Shown: positions 44,491 through 55,217 of the stretch, piece after piece | Layout of the letters: each line of letters opens with the position of its first letter | How positions within the stretch are numbered: the first letter of the stretch is position 1 | Assembly: GCA_033297075.1 (NCBI GenBank) | Contig: MU858095.1 | Coordinates: 124,001-188,000, forward strand | Length of the DNA stretch: 64,000 nucleotides | DNA from: Rhypophila decipiens | Taxonomy: Eukaryota > Ascomycota > Sordariomycetes > Sordariales > Naviculisporaceae | Direction: 5' to 3' | Translations under genes and position numbers: made by a program | Notes under the pieces: generated by a model | Databases searched by the model: none | What the model saw: the letters and a program-made list of their open reading frames with translations, nothing else | Told to the model about the DNA's origin: nothing

Positions 44491-45635
44491 GGTGATCAAT
44501 TGAGAGTCTGATGGGGATAGAAAGATTGATTGTTGGTGGTGATGGTGAGAAGAATGAATTGATAATGGGAGATGCTGAGCCGAGACTAAGAATTGGGAGA
44601 CCAACACTTGAAGCAATTGCTCTTATAGCCAGACCAGGAGGAAGAGTAGATGCTGGGGAGACTGGGCTCGCAGATCTCAAGGCCCTGATTCTGCCTGGGT
44701 GCTTGAAAACTGCCTTCCTCCACACCTATCCTCAATCACGTAGCTGTGTGCTTCTGGACTTGGATGGGTACACCATCGCGGACTTGAGTCTGGTCAATAA
44801 TCAATATCAGCTGCCATGCGGCGTGAACGACGTCGATGATGCCTATCACAACCCACCAAACAACAACCGCGCACCAAACTCTTGTTTCCCTGATGCAAGT
44901 CTTGTCGAGGTTCGTCCTCCATCACAAGGCTAGACCGTGACCTTGCATCGTTGTTTTTGTTGGCGTCGAGCTGCATCGTGATGCACCTGGAGAGGAGGTT
45001 GAGAAGATCGTGGGGAGTTGAAGGATCGAAATATTGTTTCAGTTTGGCGGCGACTTAGGCGGAGGTACCTCTCGGTACATCGATACATGCCGTTCGGGTA
45101 CTTTCATGTACCGTACAGTGTACCGTAATGCCCTTTTATAGCCCTAATCTCCACCCTTGGGAGGGAACTTTACTGCTTTAACCCGTCCCGCTCTTGCAGT
45201 ATGTTGTGTAACACGGTGTAATCCACAAGCCCCTTTTAAAGCTCCCTGATTGGCTCGTCGCTCCCACTGTGCCAAAGCCTCGTTAGGGGTCCACGGAACG
45301 CTCTTTTCACGACGCGTCAAGCGACCAACGAGGGGCCCTTTAGCCCCTTTTCGACATGACGGGGGGTGGTCAGATCTGTTGGCCCCCAAACCCATGTTCC
45401 TCACCACATTCCGTCCAATTGCTCAGCTCACCATCACTCCTCCAACCTTTCCCCCACCATGACTGCTTGCGAGCTGTTTCTCTTTTCACTTCTAATCCGA
45501 CGCTCCCTCACGGGGTACCGGATCCAAGTCCTTTGTTCTGCTCCAGTCCCGATGCTATAGCGCATTGGAGCGTCAGTCTTACCATACCCCTGAGCTGACA
45601 CTTTGCAGCAGTTGGGTCACCCCTGTACCGGCACG
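44491..45635. other. Divergent promoter of the O-methyltransferase and P450 genes
   Basis: 1.15 kb. Contains a TATA-like box at 44621-44627 for the methyltransferase and TTTTATA near 45133. No gene. Confidence 0.5.
44621..44627 (-). promoter_or_regulatory. TATA-like box of the O-methyltransferase gene
   Basis: TATAAGA on the minus strand, about 130 nt upstream of the ATG at 44490. Confidence 0.35.
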
Positions 45636-47457
45636 ATGATCTTCGGGATTCTGGCAGGAGCTGTCCTGGCCTATGTGGCCTGGACGCTGTTCTGTCTGGA
45701 GCTCAATGTGCGCAAAGCTAGGGCGATGAAGGTTCCCGTCATCCGGTTACCCATTGACCCAAACAACATCCCCTGGCTCATTTTCCAACCCTGGTTATGG
45801 GCAATTCTCGATCGTTTTCCCTTTGACTGGAAGTCCTTTCCTGATGCGCTCCGATTTTCTCGTCGAGGATGGCATTTCTACGAGAACTACGATCCCCATC
45901 TTCGACTTGGGCCAGTATGGGCTCTAGTTACTCCAGTAACGGTGATTCTTCACATCGCCGAGCCAGGCGCTCTTAATGATATCTTTTGGAGGCGCAAAGA
46001 CTTTTTGCGCCCGGTCAGGGAATATGGCAAGTTCACAATCTTGGTTTACCATCGACCGTACAGAGTCATAAGCTAACTGCGTCGTTTGATCAACAGAGCT
46101 TCTCAGAGTATATGGCCATAGCATATCGACCGCCGGCTCAGAAGACTGGGCTAGACATCGCAAAGTCCTTGCCCCGCCCTTCAGCGAAAACATGATGTCG
46201 TTCGTGTGGGAAGAATCCGTCAACCAAGCCACAGCAATGTTGCGCTCGTGGGATCGAGCATGGTCGGACGGCATCCCGAGCATGCAAAAAGATACCCGGA
46301 CGCTGTCACTCAATGTTCTCGCGTCTATTGGATTGCGCAAATCCTATCCCTTCCATGGCACGGCAGATCCAGGACCCCCGGTTATCAACGAGGCCAATAG
46401 CTATCGCGACTCACTCCAAACCGTCCTTGATAACATCATCCTCCTTCTGATGATTCCCTACCGATATTTGACTTTTCCTTTCCTCCCCCAAAAGTTCAAG
46501 GCTGTCGGGAATGGGGCAGTTGCTTTCAAAAACCATATGCAAAGGATGCTCGACGACGAGCTTTCAGCGTTGGCTAGAGGCGAGTCCGGGTCAGGCGGGC
46601 TTATGACGGGCTTTGCCCACGCTCTTGAAGTTCACAAGAAAGAGGCGGCCGTCAACCTCCCCATGAAAGACAAGAGGGGGCTTTCCGTCGAGGAAGTCTT
46701 TGGCAACTTGTTTGTCATCAATTTTGCCGGCCATGACACGACAGCCAACACACTGGCCTTTGCCATCTTGCTCCTCATCACGAACCCAGACGTGCAGGAA
46801 TGGGTCGCCGAGGAAGTCATGGCCATCACACAGAACAAACCGCCAGAAGAGTGGATCAAGGATTACAAGAGGGTGTATCCCCAGCTCAAACGCTGTAGGG
46901 CTGTTCTCTTGGAGAGCTTGAGACTTTACCCTTCCATTGTGGCCATCCCCAAATATTCGTCATACGACACTGTCACCCTTCATGTTGCGTCGTATGGGGA
47001 AGATGAACCGGGACAGACGCTCGTGATTCCACCACGAACCAGCATTATCTCCCAAGTCTTGGCCACGCAGACACATCCGCTGTACTGGACCGACGGCATG
47101 GCCTGGAAGCCGAAGCGCTGGATTGTGGGCTCTGCCGACGAGGGTAAAACGAAAGAAGGCTCGATAAAGCAGCAACTAGAGAACGAGGAGATTTGGACCC
47201 CAGACAAGACCATCTACTTTCCCTGGTCGGATGGGCCGCTGAGTTGTCTCGGGAGGAAGCTATCAGAAGTCGAGTTTGTAGCCGTGTTGGCCTGTATGCT
47301 GCAGAGTCATAGGTTAAGTGCCAAGCCAAAGTTTGAAGGCGAGACTGAGCACCAGATACGCCAACGCGTGGGGAAGGTCACGAATGAGGCCAGCTTTGAG
47401 ATGTTACTCAAGATCATCGATGCTGACAGGGTTAGGGTTGTGTGCAAGCCTGTTTGA
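45636..47457 (+). CDS. Cytochrome P450 monooxygenase
   Basis: Exons 45636-46026 and 46097-47457, 583 residues. An N-terminal membrane anchor (MIFGILAGAVLAYVAW) tethers it to the ER. The I-helix 'NFAGHDTTAN' has AGHDT at about 341-345 and the ExxR is E403-S-L-R406. The heme loop 'FPWSDGPLSCLGRKLS' supplies Cys514, so the catalytic core is complete. The intron (46027-46096, GCTAAC branch) seems to use a GC donor (GCAAGT): only this joins 'RPVREY' to 'ELLRVYGHSISTAGSEDWARHR' in frame. It probably oxidises the same product that the divergent O-methyltransferase modifies. A telomere-like 12-mer lies in its last codons. Confidence 0.9.
47428..47439 (+). repeat. Telomere-like AGGGTTAGGGTT in the P450 3' coding end
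   Basis: Encodes Arg-Val-Arg-Val just before the stop codon at 47455-47457. Confidence 0.6.
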
Positions 47458-48489
47458 GTCCGCTTGATACGTTCTTGGCACGGAGAGCTCAGTTCAAGGT
47501 GCATGTACAAACCATGATAGCAAATAGAAGCTGTGGGATATAATTCTCCATACAATCACATTGGTTCCCGCATCCCTGAAACAAGTCCCCGTTCCTGATT
47601 TTGAGTGAACACAAGAAGCCAAGTTGAAATACCGATAGTGGAGGTTGTGAGTACCCGAAAAGCTTATGCATACAGCATCTAGAGTTCGATGCAAGTGACA
47701 AGCTCGATTGACAATCGAAACGCTGTCTCTCCCGTCATCGCCAAACTGGAACTACTAGTGACGGCGCGGGCCGGTGTGAGAAAGTCCGATCAAAGCATTT
47801 TGAACCAAGGTTCCATGGATGGCAGCCCAAGATTGGTCGCTAATACTACCAAAAGTCTGTCTCAAAATTCCTACACAACTGATATACAATGAGAATGGTC
47901 ATTATGATGGTGGGCAATATCTTACAGCAGTTCAACGGGCGGGTGGTGTATTTCCGCCCCCAGCGTCCATATCCGACGGCATGCAGGATATATGCCGACA
48001 CAGTGTACGGAGTACGGGGTATCCTGCTTGCTTTCACCGTCCGTGGGGAAGTGCCGTACTTGTCACACAGTGCTTAAATCGCTGTCAAGGCATGGAAGGC
48101 CTAGAACCACATAATTATCCTGTATGGGTATATGGTAGTATGGGGCCAATGCGAACGCTCCCGAGCCAACCAAGTAATTGGTCAGGCCTTGCTGGAAGGA
48201 TCAATAAATCTCTGTTGTCATCTGAGGCGTCTGCACGATGGAGACACTAGAATTTTTTCTCAACTTGGTTCTTGGCAGTCCTGAAGAAAATGTTGGCTGT
48301 CATCACCCACCACCTCCATTCTCTTTCCTGCAGGTCAATTGTTAGGTTGTTTGCGAGTTTGGTTCTGATTCATCTCCGTCCTCTTTCCCATCCTCCTTTG
48401 TCCACTCCAGCAACAGAACGCAGTAAACAGCATTGTGTGACTTGTGCACTGCAATGTATCGGGCATAATTCAACATCTGTTTGCCCAAG
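47458..48489. other. Intergenic region
   Basis: 3' flank of the P450 and promoter of the next MFS gene. No gene recognised. Confidence 0.5.
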
Positions 48490-50601
48490 ATGACAAAGCC
48501 AGCGGAGTCAGCAGATGCCCCGAGCTCGGGGCATAGCTCCGCCGGCCCCACAATGCCCGGACCCGACCCGGATCCAAGGCCGCAAAACACTCTGCCGTCC
48601 GAGAAACAAGCTCAAGTCACTACCGACTCCTCCATGTCAGATCATCCCGCAACCACTGTAGCAACCGACAAAGACCGGGAGCTCGCCAACCCCTTTCTAA
48701 TTCCCAAAAATGCCGACCCCCAAGACCGCTACCTCAGCGGCCTCCACCTCCACCTGGTAATAGCATGCCTCTTCTTCGGCGGGTTCCTAATGGCCCTCGA
48801 CACAAACATCATCAACGTGGCCGTCCCCAAAATCTCCTCCGACTTTGCATCCCTGGCAGACATAGCATGGTATGGAAACGCCTACCTGCTAACCGTCACC
48901 GCGTTCCAGCCCATTTATGGGTCCGCGTACAAGTTCTTTCGCACAGATTATGTCTACCGCGTGTCGGTTATTGTGTTTGAGCTAGGGTCAATTCTCTGCG
49001 CGGCGGCGAATGGATCGAACATGTTTATCGTCGGGCGGGCTGTTGCTGGGTTGGGAGCAGCGGGATTGCTGCAGGGGGCGCTGAGTATCATATCTCAGGT
49101 TGTGCCACTGGAGAAGAGGCCGTTGTATATGGGCGTTGTTATTAGTGTGTTTGTTATTACTGTTACTGTTGGGCCTGTGCTGGGCGGGGTGTTTACGGAG
49201 TATAGTACTTGGAGGTGGTGTTTTTGGATGTGAGTTCTCGACTCTTTCCCGTTATGTCTCGAGGTGGGTGACCTTGGGCTAATCTTTGTTGTGTCGACTA
49301 CAGAAACGTCCCCATCGGAGCAGTTGTGCTTGTCGGCATCACATTTACCCTCCGAGCCACGAACGTTGTCCACGACGACGACGACAGCAGCGATGAGAAC
49401 GGAACCGACACGAACAAGAACCCTCGCAGGTTGCCGCTGAAGACCAAGCTCCTCAACATGGACCCGCTAGGTTGTGTCTTGTTTCTTGGGGCAATTTGTT
49501 CGTTGCTGTTGGCCTTGCAATGGGGCGGGCAGACCAAACCGTGGAAGCACCCAGACGTAGCAGGGTGCTTGGCAGGCTCTGCCGCTCTCAGCGTTCTCTT
49601 TGGATACTGGCAATGGAAGAGAGGCGACGACGCGCTGATACCTTTGCGCGTCCTGAAGTACAGATCTATCTGGACTGGAGGCTTGGTTCTCTTCTTTCTT
49701 GGAGCTGCGGCTTACGTTGTACGTGTGATTATCTTTCACTATTTTGCCATTGTTCTGTTACCAAGACTGACACGATATGCTATGCCAACAGAACGCCCTT
49801 TTCCTTCCCTTTTATTTCCAAGCCGTCCGCGGTCAAACGCCCGTACAGACGGGCGTTGCGTTCATTCCTCTCCTTTTACCGCAGCTCGTTGGTCTCATCG
49901 TGGTCGGCGCAATAGTTAAAGTCTATGGCCACTACGTGCCTTACATGCTAGCCGGCGAGCTGATTGCGATCGCTGGCCAGGCGATGCTGATCCGGCTGCA
50001 GCCAGATAGTACAACAGCCTACTGGGCCGGCTCGATGGCTGTGGCCGGTCTCGGAACAGGCATGGCCATGCAGTTGCCGTACACGGCTGTGGCCGTGGTC
50101 TTGTCCGACGAGGATATCCCCACGGGCAATGCCATCGCTGTTTTGTTTTACCAGCTCGGTGGAGCCATTGCTATCTCGGTCGGGCAGGTCATTACAATTA
50201 CCACACTGTTTGATCTCGTGGCTGAACGGCAGGGTGAGGGTCTGCTACCTGGTACTCCCTTTCTGGCTCAGATGCTCTTGGCGGTTGGCGCTCCAAATCT
50301 GCATTTACTTACAGGTGGATCCGCTGCGGTACTTGCTGTGCTGCGGGAGATCTGGAACAGTGCCATTGCAAAGACCATGATTGTCAGCTTGGTGGTCGTG
50401 GTAGCGAGTGTGCCGTTCACTCTTGGGATGGAGTGGCTGAACGCTGTCAAAGTCGCCGAGGAGAGGAGAAAGAAGGAGAAAGAGCATGATACGGCTGGTG
50501 CAGGGCCGGAGGTATGTAGGACTGAGGCGCTCGAGGCACGGGACGAGAAGGCGGGGGCGGTCGATGTAAATATTAAGTCTGATTGTAGCGATCGGGTGTA
50601 G
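48490..50601 (+). CDS. MFS efflux pump, DHA2 type (14 TM)
   Basis: Exons 48490-49229, 49304-49718 and 49792-50601 (introns 74 and 73 nt) encode 654 residues. About 90 polar N-terminal residues precede segment 1 with 'LDTNIINVAVPKI'. 'GRAVAGLGAAGLLQGAL' and 'WRWCFWINVPIGA' (across intron 1) are the DHA2 signatures. An acidic Asp/Ser loop ('DDDDSSDENGTD') follows segment 6, and the C-terminus is charged. It is the third pump in the window and similar in layout to the one at 11.5-13.5 kb. It is likely the exporter for the group containing the O-methyltransferase and P450s. Confidence 0.9.
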
Positions 50602-51737
50602 GGCTGCCAGTCGTCATGCAGCCAATTTATAATGTGCGCATATATCAAATGTATACGACCTCATTTTTGCTTCAATATTAATTCGATGAGATACGCTGAT
50701 ACCAAGGTCTTGGAAAGTGCAAAAACACAGTCGACGCTTGGCTTCAGCGTCTTGGGTTGCACAACAGACGGCCACGAACTCGCTCGCGGAATCCAAGAGT
50801 CCGAGCTCTGTCGGATTTTCTCGAAGGAATACCGGAGGTGGTGTGGGCGGGAAGTTGGAACAGGCGGCTTTGGGGGCGGAATTGCCCAAAAGGGTTTATA
50901 ATCATGACTGATTGTGTGTGCGATTATGCGAGTAAGCTATACACGGCCAGCTGTTCTGTTATTTGCACGCAGTCGCAGTGGCCGTGGGTGTGGGACTGTG
51001 GGCCGATAGGCGGGCTGCAGAGTTGATTTCCATACCAAGGTACCGGCAGTCCACGATCTTTGCCCAACATGAATGCTTCAAGCCACCATACGTCTAGAAG
51101 ACTCGGACTACATCATGTTGTGCATACCTAGCGTGAACCATGGAACCAAGGGTACTAAGGTAAAGAGACCAAGACAGACCCGCAAGACAGTTCCGGTTGA
51201 GGTGCGCGGCAATGCTCTCCTTCACTGTTTGCTATCCAAGCATTGGGCAAGAGCTAATGGCCACCATCTTTGAACATACGCAGTCCTGGTCTTTTGCTGA
51301 CTCTTTCTGCTGCAGCTGACAGCTTCTTTTCTCACACACTCCTTTCGCTTTTCCAGCCGCCAACCCGCAGTTCGGTGCCCTCAATATCTGAAGCATTGGC
51401 CATTGTTTCAAGTCTCCAGGTGAACCAAGCCAATGAATGTGTTAAACACGAAAGCCTGGTGAGATCATGCCCACCCACGGCAGTAAAATATGATACTCGT
51501 GGCATTGGGCGGTCTTTTTGACTGCCCTCGTAACGGCCTATGAACTTGAGGTCCTCATGAACATTGACTTTCTTAACCCCGGTACCCCACTTGCTCAGTT
51601 GCGTCTCTTCTTGATGCTAGCTCCTTTCTTGTTCTCGATCTCCAGTGCACCAGCCAGGGCCGATTGAACGAAGCCCCGCTCGACTTTTGTTCCATGCTGG
51701 CCGGTCCTTTTGATCCAGTTCAACTTGACAGACAATC
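50602..51737. other. Intergenic region
   Basis: 3' flank of the pump and promoter of the rhodopsin-like gene. Nothing recognisable. Confidence 0.5.
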
Positions 51738-53446
51738 ATGGACAAAAACGGCTTGATCACATCTGGGCTCTTGCGGAGGGAAGAAGAGGAGACCCCCGTC
51801 GGACCTCCCCTCCAGCGGGTTTCAAAGCAAACCTTTCTGGTATGTCCACAAACGACACGTTCGAAACTGGCTTCTCCACGATTTTTATCTAACATGAGCA
51901 ACCACAGGCAGTCATTTGGACAGCATGTGCCCTGTCGTTTTGCTTCGTCGTCTTTCGCATCTATATACGCATCAAGGGTTTCCGCAAGCTCTTCGCCGAT
52001 GACTATCTCGTCCTTCTCGCCTGGTTTATCCTCCTGACCTTTGACATCATTTGGCAGTTCAAGGTAGACGTTTTATACTGGCAGTATGATGTCGTCGCCG
52101 GCACCACCCAGGTGTCCCTGGAGTTCTTCGCCGCCTTCCAGGACTTTATGCCACAAATCATCACTTGGAGCGCCATGTTCTACTGCTGTCTGTGGTCCAT
52201 CAAGTTTTCCTTTTTGCTGTTCTTCCGCCGGCTCGGCACGGATATTATCGCGCCCAAATACTGGTGGTTCGTGACGGTGTGCACGGCATGTGGGCTGATC
52301 GCATGCATTGGCGATATTGACTATACCTGCACACTAAAAGACATCATGTACATCATGGGTGAGTCCTGGTTTCTTCAGTTATCTTCATCGGTCCATGCTG
52401 ATAAATTGGGAAACAGTTGAGTGCCCAAAGCCGCATCACGTCCTGTTTGAGAACCGAACCTTCTACGCCAACACGGTAGCCGACCTGTTCACGGACTGCT
52501 TGATCATGTCGATCCCGATATATATGGTTTGGAATACGAACATGTCGCTCCGTAAGAAGCTGCTACTGTTCGGTATCTTCTCGGTCACAATATTCATAAT
52601 GGCGACCGCCATCGCTCGTGTCTCGGTCATTATCAAGAACGGCGACCAGCTACAGAATGCCAGCATCGACTGGTTGTACCTGTGGTCTGCGCTCGAGATG
52701 TGCATTGGTACGTTGCTTGCCTTTCAACGCTGTTGATTGCTCCCAACCGTCACATTTTGCTAACTTTGATGACAATAGCCATCATCTGCGCTTGCCTGGG
52801 TTCCTTCCGGCAACTGTACACCAGCGTCAAGAAACCCAAGCCACCGCTACCACTGCATAACAACAAACTCACCCCGACCATCGGCGGCGGCGGCAGTGAT
52901 CCCAGCAAAAATCGCAAGAACAAGTATTTCCTTCCTTTCAGCATCATCAGACAAAACCCCTTCACCGCCACCTCATGGACCTCGTGGAGCGCCAGCAGGA
53001 CCGTCAAAGGCCAGGACTCAATGGCCCTCAGTTCTTTCACCTCTGAGCCCACAGAAGCACCAGAAATTCTCAAGCCAGAACCCGCTCGTACCGAGTCTGA
53101 GGAGGTTGATATCAGACCCACTGGTCGGGAGGGCGGCTGGAGACAGCGGTGGAGCACTCTCTTGCGGATGGAAAACCCTCAGCACCTCAACACAATTGAC
53201 TCAAGCTTCCCTGGGTCGCAGACTCTAATTGCCTCGAATGTCTCTGGCGTTACATCAACCGTGATTACAGAGAGCAGTGGAGTCCATGTCAAGACTAGCT
53301 ATGATGTGAGCAGCACTCGCACTGGTTCCACATCCTCGGCTCCGGCAGCTACTCGGGAGCACAGAGGCGACAATGGTGACGGTCCACACCAAACTGTTCA
53401 TAGGAGGGATCATGATGAACATGATGGCGGAAGAGGGTTTGTGTAG
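51738..53446 (+). CDS. PTH11/rhodopsin-like integral membrane protein
   Basis: Four exons: 51738-51839, 51908-52358, 52417-52707 and 52779-53446, with introns of 68, 58 and 71 nt; 503 residues. Seven membrane segments follow the fungal rhodopsin-domain pattern: 'FRIYIRIKGFRKLFADDYLVLLAW', 'WSAMFYCCLWSIKFSFLLFFRRL', 'ADLFTDCLIMSIPIYMVW', 'LWSALEMCIAIICACLGSFRQL'. A long Ser/Thr-rich cytosolic tail follows (about 310-503). There is no CFEM domain at the N-terminus. Relatives are putative GPCR-like surface proteins of unknown ligand. Members are common near metabolite clusters, but a link here is unproven. Confidence 0.85.
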
Positions 53447-53665
53447 AAGAGTACTTGTCTACGATCATCAGATAAAGGATAGATTTGTCTCTAGCTTGAA
53501 ACTGAAAGCCCTATTCCATTTATACAGCAGCAGTCTTTGTAGCAACAATCTCCTATTTCTCTTCACAACATGACGCATTTCTTTAATGTGCTGTAAATGC
53601 CGTGCTCAAAATTGGTTCATCCATTTCAAGCTTCTGATTAAAAGCCTTTCAACCCGATTCCATCC

Positions 53666-53854
53666 ACTGACTTGAGTTGAGTTGAGAAGAGTGGATGACC
53701 ATGTACGCAACCCTAACCCTAACCCTCATACCACACGACACATGACAAACCTGAATACTCTGTGGAGGTTCATCTTTAACGCCCGTTCCTCGGTCGCGTT
53801 TCTCAGTTACAATTCAAGGCCCGGTTCTGACTTGAGTTGAATTGAATTGAATCG
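53666..53854 (+). repeat. Two TTGAG/TTGAA microsatellites flanking a telomere-like tract
   Basis: Both 53666-53686 and 53827-53854 begin CTGACTTGAGTTGA and run into TTGAG or TTGAA repeats. The telomere-like tract 53709-53726 lies between them. Confidence 0.55.
53709..53726 (-). repeat. Telomere-like tract, three units
   Basis: AACCCTAACCCTAACCCT, the longest such tract in the window. Confidence 0.75.
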
Positions 53855-55217
53855 AAATCACCTGTTTTAAACGCGAGCAGCATGCATGTGCATAATTATG
53901 TTTTACTCTTGCATACTTGCATTATTAAGTCCCCGAATTGAGGGGGCCATTCTCAGCCGTCAGCATCGTACTAGGACGCAGCCTAGCCTCCAAGTCCAAA
54001 GTAGGTTATGCTTGGCAAATACAGCCCGAGTGTGTACCAATTAGGAAACCAGACAAACAGCGTTCACTTCAACTGGACCAAACAAAACACCGAGTCTGCT
54101 TATTACAGGTATGAAATGCCAACCTGATCAGTGCCACACAATAACATATGTACGCCGAGCTCGTAAATGAGCAGATATTCTCTAAACGACGGGTGGCAAC
54201 AAGTAAAATGTACAGCCAGATAAGCTAGGCATGACAGCTGTCTTGTCGTAACTAAGGACATGTATTTGAGGGGCCGGTGGCTGCGCGGATGGACTGACCA
54301 CCCTCTTTGTTCCCGAATCAGGACTATAGAGAGGGGAAATACGAAACTGACTCGGACGGTTAAGGCAGGCTCTCGGCGCACGTCCTCCCGCCTCCTTGCC
54401 GTCCCTACTTGCATCCATACTTACTTGACAAGTCATTCCCCAGCCGTGCGCCCACGATACGACCCCGGCATGGCTTGAGGCCGCCAGGTCAGTGTGCCTC
54501 TTGGAGCCGTCATCTACATGCAAGAAAGAGCCACGGGCCATGTAAGGATATTGAGGCGGCTCTGCGGCGTACAACTACGTCGATACGCTGCCGCATGTGA
54601 ATCATACCTTCTGATTGGAGAACCGCTATCTTTGCAAGTAGGTAGGGCATTCGGGGTCCCCGATCTACAACACCGTTCCCTCGAAGGAAAAGGTGATAGA
54701 GCTCGGAACTCAAAGGTCTGATTGGTGAGGAGACAAGGCGCGAGATTGATACACCAAAAATGACGGCGGCTTCGAGGAGCTATGACCGAAACTACCCGTG
54801 AAACTGTGACAATTGCCCTTCTATCTCTATCTAGTGGCCCTCCCAAGGATCAATATTATGTATCACGTAGACTGTAGGGCTGGGGCATTGGCCACTGAGA
54901 TAACATGAACATCCAATGCGTGCCCAGGTGACCAGCATATCGGGTAGCATTGTAGCAAGACCGCCAGTGGCACAGAACTACAGATAACTGCTCGTTGATA
55001 TTCGGGCTTTACTACTTTCCACTCTTTCGACCGCAGCATTCTCATTGTAAGTGGTATTAGCTGTTCAAAAAGAAATTTGCGTAGGAAACATCAGTCTGAA
55101 CAAGCCTCAACATGGCCAGTTAGACTTTGTGGATGGTACTTTGGGATGTCTGTCCGAGAAATCCGTCTTAGCTCTCCAAGGTACAATGACCATCGCCAGT
55201 TAGGGTATTATCCTACG

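Larger units (their letters stand above)
53447..55217. other. 1.8-kb intergenic region
   Basis: Contains a three-unit telomere-like tract and two TTGAG/TTGAA microsatellites. No gene. Confidence 0.5.

Noticed and set aside
44511..44933. 140-codon plus-strand frame overlapping the O-methyltransferase leader
   Set aside because: Antisense to a gene start and in a promoter; composition is not protein-like.
46027..46096. GTTTAC donor at about 46053 as an alternative to the GC donor in the P450 intron
   Set aside because: GTTTAC is a weak donor and would give 'REYGKFTILLLRVYG', while the GC donor gives the family-typical 'REYELLRVYG'.
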